NCBI RefSeq assembly: GCF_001941825.1
Contig: NZ_CP019038.1
Location: forward strand, 3,658,001 to 3,722,000
Reading direction: 5' to 3'
Length of the DNA stretch: 64,000 nt
Source of the DNA: Massilia putida
GTDB taxonomy: Bacteria; Pseudomonadota; Gammaproteobacteria; Burkholderiales; Burkholderiaceae_D
Of the stretch, positions 27,582 to 36,184 are shown one piece after another (within the stretch, counting starts at the first letter, position 1; every line of letters begins with the position of its first letter). A program made the translations under genes and the position numbers. Under the pieces are notes generated by a model that was given only the letters and a program-made list of their open reading frames with translations, made no database searches and was not told the DNA's origin.

Positions 27582-28904
27582 ATGTGGAATCTACTGTCCG
27601 TATTGCTGGCGGTCGGCCTGCTGACGTTGATGATCGCGTGGGGCAAGGTGCAGCCGCTCCTCGCGTTCGTCGTCGCCGCCATCGTCGCCGCATTGATGCT
27701 CGGGATGCCCGCCGCGAAAATCCCGGGCGCGATCGAAAAAGGGATCGGTGACCTGCTCGGGTCCCTCGTCGTCGTGATCTGCCTCGGCGCCGTGTTCGGC
27801 AAGCTGATCGCCGACAGCGGCGCGGCCCGGCGCATCGCGATCAGCCTCGTCGGCCGGCTCGGCATGCACCGGATCCCGGTGGCGATGACCGTCACCGGCT
27901 TCGTCGTCGGCCTGCCGCTGTACTACAACGTCGGCTTCGTGCTGATGGTGCCGCTGATCTTCTCGCTCGTGTACCAGTCGGGCCGCCCGGCCGTGGCGCT
28001 CGGCATGCCGCTGCTGGCGGGCCTGTCGATCGCGCACGGCTTCCTGCCGCCGCATCCGTCGGCAACGGCGCTCGTCGTCGCGGTGCACGCCGACATGGGC
28101 AAGACCTTGCTGTACGGCCTCGTCGTCGCGATCCCGACCTTGATCATCGCGGGGCCGATCTTCGCGATGTCGCTGAAACACATCCGGGGCGAGCCGGCAC
28201 CGATGTTCCGCACCGCGCAGCAGGACATCCCCGACAGCGAACTGCCCGGCACCTTCAACAGCTTCGCGACGGCGCTGCTGCCCGTCGTGCTGCTGGGTGC
28301 CCTCACGCTCGTCACGCTGGTCCGCCCGGATCTGGCGAAACCGCTCGCGTTCCTATCCAGCCCGCTGATCGTGATGCTGCTGTCGTACGGCGTCGCGATC
28401 GTGACGCTGGGCGTCGGCCGCGGCCAGCCGTTCAAGCGCGTGACGGACAGCGCCGCGGGCGCGCTGCGCGAGATTTCGCCGATCCTGATGATCATCGCCG
28501 GCGCCGGTGGCCTCAAGCAGGTGCTGATCGATTCCGGCGTCAGCGCGGAACTGGGCACGCAACTCGCCCACATGCCTGTGCCGCCGCTGCTGCTCGGGTG
28601 GGCCGTCGCGACCCTGATCCGCGTCTGCCTGGGCTCCGCCACGGTGGCCGGCATCACGGCGGCCGGCGTCGTCGGCCCGCTCGTGCAGAGCTCCGGCGTC
28701 GACCCGAACCTGATGGTCCTCGCCGTCGGCGCGGGGAGCCTGATGTTCAGTCACGTGAACGATTCCGGCTTCTGGATGTTCAAGGAATATTTCGGCTTGT
28801 CGTTGAAGGACACGTTCCGCTCGTGGACGATGATGGAGACCATCGTCGGCGTGTTCGGGCTGCTGTTCGTGATGTTGTTGTCGCTGTTCGTCACCCAAGG
28901 ATAA
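27582..28904 (+). CDS. GntP-family gluconate:H+ symporter
   Basis: 440 residues, close to GntT/GntP/GntU. About twelve hydrophobic segments; the family signatures GLPLYYNVGFVLMVPL near 107, SIAHGFLPPHPSATALV near 147 and a C-terminal VGAGSLMFSHVNDSGFWMFKEYF near 383 (quoted in parts) are intact. It imports gluconate or a related sugar acid across the inner membrane for GntK. It lies 12 bases after the TonB receptor gene and 15 bases before the beta-helix gene, so all are one operon. Confidence 0.92.
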   Translation: MWNLLSVLLAVGLLTLMIAWGKVQPLLAFVVAAIVAALMLGMPAAKIPGAIEKGIGDLLGSLVVVICLGAVFGKLIADSGAARRIAISLVGRLGMHRIPVAMTVTGFVVGLPLYYNVGFVLMVPLIFSLVYQSGRPAVALGMPLLAGLSIAHGFLPPHPSATALVVAVHADMGKTLLYGLVVAIPTLIIAGPIFAMSLKHIRGEPAPMFRTAQQDIPDSELPGTFNSFATALLPVVLLGALTLVTLVRPDLAKPLAFLSSPLIVMLLSYGVAIVTLGVGRGQPFKRVTDSAAGALREISPILMIIAGAGGLKQVLIDSGVSAELGTQLAHMPVPPLLLGWAVATLIRVCLGSATVAGITAAGVVGPLVQSSGVDPNLMVLAVGAGSLMFSHVNDSGFWMFKEYFGLSLKDTFRSWTMMETIVGVFGLLFVMLLSLFVTQG

Positions 28905-28919
28905 CAAGGATAACTATAA

Positions 28920-31900
28920 ATGAAGACTACGCTTTCGACGATGCCGGCCGCCATGGCGCTGGCGTTCGCGCTCGCCGCGCCAGGATATGCCGCTGCCGCT
29001 TCCGTGTCCGCCTTCCAAACCATGCCGGACGACCCGCACGCCATCGTCGTGCATGCCAGGGGCGACGGCAGGACGGACGACAGCGCCGCCATCCAGCAAG
29101 CCCTCGACGCCGCCGCCAACAAGGGCGAAGGCGGCGTCGTGTTCCTGCCGTCGGGCCGCTACCGCATCACGAAGAGCCTCCTGATCCCGCTCGCCGTGCG
29201 CCTGTACGGCGTCGGCCCCACGCGCCCCGTGTTCGTGCTGGCGCCGAATACGCCCGGCTTCCAGCAGGGCGTCGCCAACATGGTGATTTTTACCGGCGGC
29301 GACCAGTACACGGTCGGCAAGGTGCCGATGCCCGTCGCGGGCGCCGTCGGCGCGACGCAGGACGTGCGCGACGCGAACTCCGCGACCTTCTATTCCGTGC
29401 TGTCGAACGTCGATTTCGAGATCGGCGACGGCAACCCGGCCGCCACCGGCGTGCGCATGCACACGGCCCAGCACTCGAACCTGTCGCACATCGACTTCCA
29501 CATCGGCAGCGGCCTCGCGGGCGTCTACCACGTCGGCAACATCGCCTACGACCTGAAATTCCACGGCGGCCGCTACGGCATTTTGGCGGAGAAGACGTCG
29601 CCCGCGTGGCAGTTCACCCTCGTCGATTCCAGCTTCGACGGCCAGCGCGACGCGGCCATCCGCGAACACGAGGCCGGGCTCACGCTGGACAACGTCGACA
29701 TCCGCGACACACCCATCGGCATCGACATCGACCGCGGCTACGGCGACTGGCTGTGGGGGAGACACGTGCGCTTCGAGAACGTGGCGAAGGCCGCCGTCGT
29801 CATCAGCAACGAGGACAACGTCTACACGCAGATCGCCTTCGACCGCGCCAGCGCGCGCAACGTGCCGACGTTCGCACGCTTTCGCGACAGCGGCAGGACG
29901 CTCGCCGGCGCCGGCCGCGCGTATGAAGTCACGGAACTCAATTACGGCATGAAGCTCGAGCAGCTGGGCGCGCCGGGCCGCTTCACGACGAATTACAAGA
30001 CGGCGCCTTTCCCGGCCAAGGCTACGCCGCAGCGTGTGCTGAAAGCGCTGCCGCCGACAAAAGAATGGGCCAACGTGCGCACGTTCGGCGCGCTCGGCGA
30101 CGGCCATGCGGACGACACGGCCGCCATCCAGAAAGCCATCGACAGCCACCGCGTCGTGTACCTGCCGCAGGGCTTCTACATGGTGAACGACACGATCCGC
30201 ATGAAACCGGACACGGTGATCGTCGGCCTGCATCCGGGCCTGACGCAGCTCGTGCTGCCGAACGGCTCGCCGCTGTTCCAGGACGTCGGCACACCAAAAG
30301 CCCTGCTGGAAAGCGCGCGCGGCGGCGCCGGCATCGTGTCCGGCATCGGCCTCGCGACGGGTGAGGTCAACAACCGCGCCGTCGCGCTGCTGTGGCGCGC
30401 GGGCGAAGCCTCTCTCGTGGACGACGTGCGCATCCAGGGCGGCCACGGCACGCGCCTGTACGACGGCACGCGCGCCGATCCGTACAAGAAGACGGCCAAC
30501 TGGGACACGACGGCCTGGTGGGACCGCCAGTACCCGAGCATCTGGGTGACGGACGGCGGCGGCGGCACGTTCACCGGCGTCTGGTCGCCGAGCGGGTATG
30601 CGCAGGCGGGCTTCTATGTCTCGAACACGAAGACGCCGGGCCACGTGTACGAACTCTCGGCCGAGCACCACATCCGCAACGAGATCGTGCTGGACGGTGT
30701 CGAGAACTGGTCCTTCTATGCGCCCCAGACGGAAGAGGAAGTCCGCGACGGCATGGATTCCACTTCGTTCGACATCCGCAATTCGAAGAACATCCTGATC
30801 GCGAACTACCACGCCTACCGCGTCACGCGCTCCATCAAGCCGGCGCTGACGGCCATGCGCATCGCCAACTCCAGCGGCCTGCGCCTGCGCAATGTGCACG
30901 TGAACGGCGAGAGCGGCTTCGCCACCTGCGACGAGAACGGCTGCACCACGTATCTGCGCGCATCGAAATACCCGTACGAGGATGCCATCGTCGACGTCAC
31001 GCACAACATCCAGGTGCGCGAGCGCGAGTTCGCGATCCTCGACTACACGGGCACGCAGGCCAGCGCACCGGCGCCCATGGGCAAGGTGGAAAAGGTCGCC
31101 GACGGCTTTTATTCCATCGCCGGCGGCGCCGTCGACGCGAACGGCAAGCTGTATTTCATCGACCGCCACTTCAAGCGCATCCACGCGTGGAGCGAGGGTC
31201 GCGGCCTGGAGATCGTGCGCGACGCGCCGCTCGACCCGATCAACCTCGCCATCGACCGCAGCGGCAACGTGATGGTCGTGTCGCACTACGGCCCGAGCGC
31301 GAGCGTGTACGCATTCAAGCCGGACGTCCCGCCCACGCCGGAAGGCATCACGATGATCAAGCCGACAGCCGTGGCAAGCAGGGCGGGTGCGCGCGTCGCC
31401 GTCCCCGTCAACTTCTGGCAGAACGGCGAATTCCAGGACCAAATCGACCCGAAAACGTACGAGTTCACTACCTTGAGCGAAATGTTCGCGCGTGACGTCG
31501 CACAGCCGAAGGCGCAGGAATACGTGTCCCCGGACGGCAGCCTCGTGCTGCCGGCGTACCGCGTGACGCGCCAGGGCGCGACGAATCACCTGGGCTACCG
31601 CTGGTCCGACACGCTCGACACGCACGGCTTCACCAGCGCCCGCGTGGGCGAGCGCGTGATCTTCACGAACGGCTCCGAGAACCGCACGTTCAGCGGCTTG
31701 ATGGGCCAGGGCGGCGCGATCACGGACCTGAAGGCCGTGGCCGACCGCGGCGGAGAAAGCGCGGCGCTGGGCCCGGACGGCAATGTCTACGTCGCCAACG
31801 GCCAGGTGTTTATCTACGGCCCGGACGGCAAGGAACGCGGCCGCATCGACGTGCCGGAACGGCCATTGCAGCTGGTCTTCGGCGGATCTGACAAGCACAC

Positions 31901-31961
31901 CTTGTTCATCCTCACCCACCACAGCCTGTACACGAGCCAGATCGCGAGCCATGTCGACTAA
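28920..31961 (+). CDS. Secreted double beta-helix protein with C-terminal gluconolactonase-like propeller
   Basis: 1013 residues. Signal peptide about 1-26. Two pectate-lyase-3/GH55-type beta-helix modules follow, each opening with the same signature: DGRTDDSAAIQQALDAAA near 50 and DGHADDTAAIQKAID near 395. From about residue 710 to the end the sequence changes to blades resembling SMP-30/gluconolactonase (AVDANGKLYFIDRHFKRIHAW, NLAIDRSGNVMVVSHYG, GPDGNVYVANGQVFIYGPDG, FGGSDKHTLFILT). GH55 enzymes are exo-beta-1,3-glucanases; the lactonase part would hydrolyse gluconolactone to gluconate, the substrate of the neighbouring permease and kinase. Catalytic residues were not assigned, so activity is inferred. 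Confidence 0.75.
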   Translation: MKTTLSTMPAAMALAFALAAPGYAAAASVSAFQTMPDDPHAIVVHARGDGRTDDSAAIQQALDAAANKGEGGVVFLPSGRYRITKSLLIPLAVRLYGVGPTRPVFVLAPNTPGFQQGVANMVIFTGGDQYTVGKVPMPVAGAVGATQDVRDANSATFYSVLSNVDFEIGDGNPAATGVRMHTAQHSNLSHIDFHIGSGLAGVYHVGNIAYDLKFHGGRYGILAEKTSPAWQFTLVDSSFDGQRDAAIREHEAGLTLDNVDIRDTPIGIDIDRGYGDWLWGRHVRFENVAKAAVVISNEDNVYTQIAFDRASARNVPTFARFRDSGRTLAGAGRAYEVTELNYGMKLEQLGAPGRFTTNYKTAPFPAKATPQRVLKALPPTKEWANVRTFGALGDGHADDTAAIQKAIDSHRVVYLPQGFYMVNDTIRMKPDTVIVGLHPGLTQLVLPNGSPLFQDVGTPKALLESARGGAGIVSGIGLATGEVNNRAVALLWRAGEASLVDDVRIQGGHGTRLYDGTRADPYKKTANWDTTAWWDRQYPSIWVTDGGGGTFTGVWSPSGYAQAGFYVSNTKTPGHVYELSAEHHIRNEIVLDGVENWSFYAPQTEEEVRDGMDSTSFDIRNSKNILIANYHAYRVTRSIKPALTAMRIANSSGLRLRNVHVNGESGFATCDENGCTTYLRASKYPYEDAIVDVTHNIQVREREFAILDYTGTQASAPAPMGKVEKVADGFYSIAGGAVDANGKLYFIDRHFKRIHAWSEGRGLEIVRDAPLDPINLAIDRSGNVMVVSHYGPSASVYAFKPDVPPTPEGITMIKPTAVASRAGARVAVPVNFWQNGEFQDQIDPKTYEFTTLSEMFARDVAQPKAQEYVSPDGSLVLPAYRVTRQGATNHLGYRWSDTLDTHGFTSARVGERVIFTNGSENRTFSGLMGQGGAITDLKAVADRGGESAALGPDGNVYVANGQVFIYGPDGKERGRIDVPERPLQLVFGGSDKHTLFILTHHSLYTSQIASHVD

Positions 31962-32856
31962 GCGCCTGACCGTATCGATCCTGCTGGCGCTGGGCTGCGC
32001 CGGCAGCGCCCTCGCCCAGCAGGCCGCACCGCCCGTGGTTCAGCTGTGGCCCATTGGTGCGCCAGGTTCGGAAAAGCGCCACGGCGAGCCGGAAAAGCTC
32101 ACGGACGGTGCCTATGTCAGCAATGTGCACGACCCGTCGCTGACAGTGCTGCGCGCGGACCCGCGCCATGCGAACGGCGCCGCGATCGTCGTCGTACCGG
32201 GCGGCGGGCATCGGATGCTCGTGTTCCAGAACGAGGGCGTCGTCGCGGGCAAGCTGCTGAACCGGATGGGCGTCACCGCGTTCGTGCTGAAATACCGGCT
32301 CGCGCGCGATCCGGACTCGCCCGGCTACAGCATCGAAGGCGACGGCGCGGCCGATCTGCGGCGTGCCGTGCGCTGGGTGCGTGCGCATGCGAACGAGTAC
32401 GGCGTCGATCCGCAGCGCGTGGGCATCATGGGATTCTCGGCCGGGGGCGAACTCGTGTCGCTCGTCGCGGACAACCCCGAGCCCGCGCCGCGTGGCAAGA
32501 CGGATGCGCTGGACCGCCAGAGCGCGCGCCCGGATTTCCAGGTGCTCGTGTATCCTGGTCCGCTGGGCTCACCTGCCAAGGCCGTAGACGGCGCGCCGCC
32601 CGCGTTCCTCGTCGCCGGGTCGCGCGACACGTGCTGCATGCCGCCGACGCTCACGCTGTACCAGCAACTCGTGAAGGCGGGCGTATCGGCGGAACTGCAC
32701 CTGTATGCGGACACGGACCACGCATTCAACGTGGGACAGCGCGGCGAACGCGTCTCGCTGCAGCACTGGCCGGATCGCCTGGCCGACTGGCTGTCCGACG
32801 GCGGCTGGCTCGTGCCGCGCAACGGCCGGCAACCGGAAGGCGTGCCCGCGCCATGA
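31951..32856 (+). CDS. Secreted alpha/beta hydrolase (acetyl-esterase-like)
   Basis: 301 residues from the ATG at 31951, which overlaps the end of the beta-helix gene by 11 bases. Signal peptide about 1-23 (GSALAQ). The alpha/beta fold carries the oxyanion segment VVPGGGHRML near 73, the nucleophile elbow GFSAGG near 155 and the acid and base in AGSRDTCCMPP and DTDHAFNV near 232-264. It resembles the BD-FAE/acetyl xylan esterase group that removes acetyl groups from polysaccharides. It is probably a periplasmic debranching partner of the beta-helix protein. Confidence 0.85.
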   Translation: MSTKRLTVSILLALGCAGSALAQQAAPPVVQLWPIGAPGSEKRHGEPEKLTDGAYVSNVHDPSLTVLRADPRHANGAAIVVVPGGGHRMLVFQNEGVVAGKLLNRMGVTAFVLKYRLARDPDSPGYSIEGDGAADLRRAVRWVRAHANEYGVDPQRVGIMGFSAGGELVSLVADNPEPAPRGKTDALDRQSARPDFQVLVYPGPLGSPAKAVDGAPPAFLVAGSRDTCCMPPTLTLYQQLVKAGVSAELHLYADTDHAFNVGQRGERVSLQHWPDRLADWLSDGGWLVPRNGRQPEGVPAP

Positions 32857-32866
32857 AAGGATTCCA

Positions 32867-33634
32867 ATGAAAGGCATCGTATCGACGGTGGCGGCGGCCA
32901 CGATGCTGGCCACGCCGGCGGCATGGTCGGCCGACATCCAGTACAAGCTGCTCGTGCTGGCCATGCCGAACAAGTACCACTACGAATACATTCCCATCGC
33001 GCGCGACAGCCTGGAAAAGCTGGCCAGGCTGCACGCGTTCGAGTTCACGTACACGAACAAGCCCGAGGCCTTCGACGGCGATTTGAAACAGTACGCGGCC
33101 ATCGTGTTCCTCAACACGCCCGGCGAGGAGCTGAGTCCGGCACAGCGCGCGAACTTCGAAGCGTACATGCGCGCCGGCGGCAATGCCGTCATCGTGCACC
33201 GCGCCGCGATCACGCCGCCGAACGGGTGGGTGTGGTACGAGAAACTGGTCGGCAGGTCCTTCAAGATCCACCCGTTCCTGCAGACGGCGGCCGTCGACGT
33301 CGTCGATAAAGGCTTCCCGGCGACGTTCGGCATCCCGCCGCGCTGGATCTGGAGCGACGAGTGGTACGAGACGACCAACCCGTACAAGGTCGCGATCCGA
33401 CCCGTGCTGAACGTGGACGAATCGAGCTACGATCCGACCCGGATCTGGCCGGGCCAGGTCGCGACGGGCATGGGCAAGGACCACCCGGTGTCGTGGTATC
33501 ACCAGGTCGAGAAGGGCCGCGTGTTCGTCACGCTGCTGGGCCACAACGGCGAAATGTACCGCGATCCGCAATACCTGGCCCACCTGATGGGAGGAATCTG
33601 GTGGGCGGCGACGGGCAAGGGGCAGCAGCGGTAG
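32867..33634 (+). CDS. Secreted ThuA-like domain protein
   Basis: 255 residues from the ATG at 32867. Signal peptide about 1-22 (AAWSA). The rest is one ThuA-like (class I glutamine-amidotransferase fold) domain: DLKQYAAIVFLNTPGEEL, RAGGNAVIVHRAAITPPNGWVWYEKLVGRSF and HPVSWYHQVEKGRVFVTLLGHNGEMY are the recognisable stretches (given in part). ThuA-like proteins accompany sugar-utilisation genes; the catalytic Cys of amidotransferases is absent, and the function is unknown. It is the last gene of the gluconate/glucan operon and converges with GH92. Confidence 0.82.
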   Translation: MKGIVSTVAAATMLATPAAWSADIQYKLLVLAMPNKYHYEYIPIARDSLEKLARLHAFEFTYTNKPEAFDGDLKQYAAIVFLNTPGEELSPAQRANFEAYMRAGGNAVIVHRAAITPPNGWVWYEKLVGRSFKIHPFLQTAAVDVVDKGFPATFGIPPRWIWSDEWYETTNPYKVAIRPVLNVDESSYDPTRIWPGQVATGMGKDHPVSWYHQVEKGRVFVTLLGHNGEMYRDPQYLAHLMGGIWWAATGKGQQR

Positions 33635-33645
33635 GTGGAGGTGGG

Positions 33646-33671
33646 GTGTTTGATGCTGGGGCATCAAACAC
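33646..33671. terminator. Hairpin after the ThuA-like gene
   Basis: GTGTTTGATGC (33646-33656) and GCATCAAACAC (33661-33671) form a perfect 11-bp stem with a TGGG loop, 12 bases after the ThuA-like stop. There is no T-run, so it is either a Rho-assisted terminator/3'-end stabiliser or part of a dispersed repeat. Confidence 0.5.
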
Positions 33672-33673
33672 GT

Positions 33674-33734
33674 GCCCACGCGTGACGCTCGCGATTTGTT
33701 GGCGTTACGCGTGGGCGGCGGGCCGCCCACCCTA
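33674..33734. repeat. Structured intergenic repeat with alternative hairpins, copy 2 of the 14-mer
   Basis: GCCCACGCGT (33674-33683) pairs with ACGCGTGGGC (33707-33716), and GTGGGCGGC (33711-33719) pairs with GCCGCCCAC (33722-33730); the two stems share bases and exclude one another. The segment ends in GGCCGCCCACCCTA (33721-33734), also found at 4850-4863. It lies between convergent genes. Confidence 0.5.
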
Positions 33735-33747
33735 TAACTTGGCGGTG

Positions 33748-36171
33748 TCAGGGCGCGAGCCCGGCCGGAGCCCGCGGCAAATCGCGCGCATGCGTGCCCC
33801 AGCCCGCGGTATCCGGCTGCGGCGCGAGGCGGTAGCCGAGCGTGCCGCCGGCCTGCAGCTGTTCCCAATCCAGCCACACGCGCGACAGCGGCTTGTTCGC
33901 CCAGCTCACGGACTGCACGAAGCGGCGCTCGCCCACCTTGGTGTCGGGCGCGTCGATGCGCAGCACGCGGCCCTGCGGCAGGTCGATCTCGGCGTGCGCG
34001 AATCGCGGCGCGTGAAGCAGGAAGCGGCCGCTGCCCGGCGTGTCCGGGTACAAGCCCAGTGCGCTGAACAGATACCAGGCCGACATCGTGCCCAGATCGT
34101 CGTTGCCGGTGACGCCGCTCGGGCCATTGCCGAACAGCGTTTCCGCCGCGCGCAGCACGGTCGTCGTCTTCCACGGCTGGCCCATCAACGTGTAGACCCA
34201 CGGCGCGTGCAGGTCCGGTTCGTTGTTCGGGTTGTAGCGGAACTGGCTGTAATAGCTGTACGGCCCCACCACCCACGACTTGCGCACGGCCGCCGGATCG
34301 GCCGCCAGGGCGTCGTAGTCGAAGAACAGGTCGAGGCGGCGCAGCGCCTGCGCGGGACCGCCCATCGCCGCGGCCAGGCCCGGGATGTCCTGGCGCACGA
34401 GCCACTGGTATTGCCATGCCGTGCCCTCGTGGAAGCCCCGCTCGCTGCGCGGATCGTAGCCGCCGCCGACGTCGGCGAACCAGCTGCCGTCCTGCACGCG
34501 CGGGCGCGGGAAGCCGCGCAGACCGGTCTCCTTGTCGACCACGCTCGCATCCCACACATGGCGCCAGTTGAGGGCGCGCCGGTCCAGCAGACGGGCGTCG
34601 TCGGCGTGGCCGAGCGCCCTGGCCATCACGGCCAGCGCGCTGTCGGACAGAGAATATTCCAGCGTCGCCGAGGCGCCGTGGTGCGGGTCGATGTCCATGC
34701 CCTTGGCGACGAAGGCACGGTCGTACTGCACGAAGCCCTGGCTCAAATAGCTCGGGTTGCCGGCGCGGCCTTCGGCGCGGATGCGCTGCGGCGGCACGCC
34801 GAACGCGTTTTCGCGCAGCGCCGTATAGGCTTCGCCCTCGCGGCCTTTCAGCGCGCCGTAGCGCCACAGGTCGACCAGGAAGGGCGTGACCGGGTCGCCC
34901 GTCATCACGTTCGTCTCGAAGTTGGCATAGCCCCAGCGCGGCAGCCAGCCGCCCTGTTCGCGGATTTTCAGTACCGAATTCGCGATGTCGCGCGCGCGCT
35001 GCGGCCGCAGCAGGGCAAGCAGCTGGTTCTGCGCGCGGTAGGTGTCCCATAGCGAAAAGAACTCGTAATACGTCCAATCCTTCGCCGTATGGATCGCGTC
35101 GTCGTAGCCGCGGTAGCGGCCGTCCGCGTCGTTGCCCGTCAGCGGCTGCAGCAGCGCGTGGTACAGCGCGGTATAGAACACGGTGCGGTCGTCCTGGCTC
35201 CCGCCATCGATGCGCACGCTGCCAAGCTCCCGCTGCCAGGCCGCCTGTGCCTTCTCGCGCATCGCATCGAAGGCGAGCGGCTGGCCGCCGGCCATGCCTT
35301 CCGCCTTCAGGTTGGCGCGTGCGCCTTCGGCGTCCACGTGCGAGATTGCGCTGACCGCCGTGACGGCACGTCCGCGTTTCAGGTCGAACGTCAGCCAGAC
35401 CCCGTGCGGCCGGCTGTCGCCCTGCTGGCTGGGGCCCTTCGCATTCGGCCAGCCGCCGCGGTCGTCCCAGATGCCGTGGGCGGCGAAGGGCTGGTCGAAC
35501 ACGATGCGGAACCAGGTGGTGTACTGCGCGCCGCCGCAGAAGCTTTTCGTCGTGATGCGGCCTTCGACGCTGCGGTCGTCCACGATCCGCACTTCGCTGC
35601 CGACCACGGAATGGCGCTCGTTGGCCTGTCCCACGTTGAGCAGCACGTTGCCGGACGCGGTGCCGGCGGCGAACGTGTAGCGCTCGGCCGCGGCGCGGGT
35701 CAGCGCCGTCGCTTCGGCCGTGATGCCGCCATAGCTCGTGAGCTGGACCTTGTAGTAGCCGGCCTGGCCGACCTCGCCGTCATGCGTGTAGCCGGCGGCA
35801 TAGCGTTTATAGTCGAAGGTTTCCGGCTTGGCGGTGTCGAAGTCGCCGCCGGGGCCGATGCGGCCCGTGACCGGCAGCACCTGCAGCTGCCCGCCCTGCT
35901 CCCAGCAGCCCGCGCCGGACAGGTAAGAATGGCCGAAGCCGCGGATACGCGTGTCGCTGTAGCGCCAGCCGGCGTAATGCTCCCCGGTCGGGCCGACCTG
36001 GATCATGCCGAACGGTGCCGACGCGCCGGGGAAGGTATTGCCTTCGTCCTGCGTGCCGATGAAGGTGTTCACGGGCGTGGCATCAAGCCGAGGCGCGCCG
36101 TGCGCCAGCGGCAGCGCCAGCGCCAGCGCCGCCAGCAGCACAGCAAGGCGCGGGGTGGAGAATGCGGTCAT
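33748..36171 (-). CDS. GH92 family alpha-mannosidase
   Basis: 807 residues from the ATG at 36169-36171. Signal peptide about 1-23 (AHGAP). The N-terminal beta-sandwich opens with DATPVNTFIGTQDEGNTFPGASAPFGM (in part: VNTFIGT, FPGASAPFGMIQ), and the catalytic alpha/alpha barrel holds SLWDTYRAQNQLLAL near 425 and GNDDLGTMSAWYLFSALGLYP near 695, which are GH92 hallmarks. GH92 enzymes are calcium-dependent exo-alpha-mannosidases, mostly alpha-1,2 or alpha-1,3, that trim high-mannose N-glycans and yeast mannan. It is the last gene of the mannoside operon, 13 bases after GH47. Confidence 0.93.
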   Translation of the reverse strand: MTAFSTPRLAVLLAALALALPLAHGAPRLDATPVNTFIGTQDEGNTFPGASAPFGMIQVGPTGEHYAGWRYSDTRIRGFGHSYLSGAGCWEQGGQLQVLPVTGRIGPGGDFDTAKPETFDYKRYAAGYTHDGEVGQAGYYKVQLTSYGGITAEATALTRAAAERYTFAAGTASGNVLLNVGQANERHSVVGSEVRIVDDRSVEGRITTKSFCGGAQYTTWFRIVFDQPFAAHGIWDDRGGWPNAKGPSQQGDSRPHGVWLTFDLKRGRAVTAVSAISHVDAEGARANLKAEGMAGGQPLAFDAMREKAQAAWQRELGSVRIDGGSQDDRTVFYTALYHALLQPLTGNDADGRYRGYDDAIHTAKDWTYYEFFSLWDTYRAQNQLLALLRPQRARDIANSVLKIREQGGWLPRWGYANFETNVMTGDPVTPFLVDLWRYGALKGREGEAYTALRENAFGVPPQRIRAEGRAGNPSYLSQGFVQYDRAFVAKGMDIDPHHGASATLEYSLSDSALAVMARALGHADDARLLDRRALNWRHVWDASVVDKETGLRGFPRPRVQDGSWFADVGGGYDPRSERGFHEGTAWQYQWLVRQDIPGLAAAMGGPAQALRRLDLFFDYDALAADPAAVRKSWVVGPYSYYSQFRYNPNNEPDLHAPWVYTLMGQPWKTTTVLRAAETLFGNGPSGVTGNDDLGTMSAWYLFSALGLYPDTPGSGRFLLHAPRFAHAEIDLPQGRVLRIDAPDTKVGERRFVQSVSWANKPLSRVWLDWEQLQAGGTLGYRLAPQPDTAGWGTHARDLPRAPAGLAP

Positions 36172-36184
36172 GCGGATTCTCCTG

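Noticed and set aside
24582..31952. Very long open frames antisense to the TonB receptor and beta-helix genes (over 900 codons each)
   Set aside because: They follow the codon-position GC bias of the sense genes, have low-complexity Arg/Ala/Val/His-rich products and no recognisable domains.
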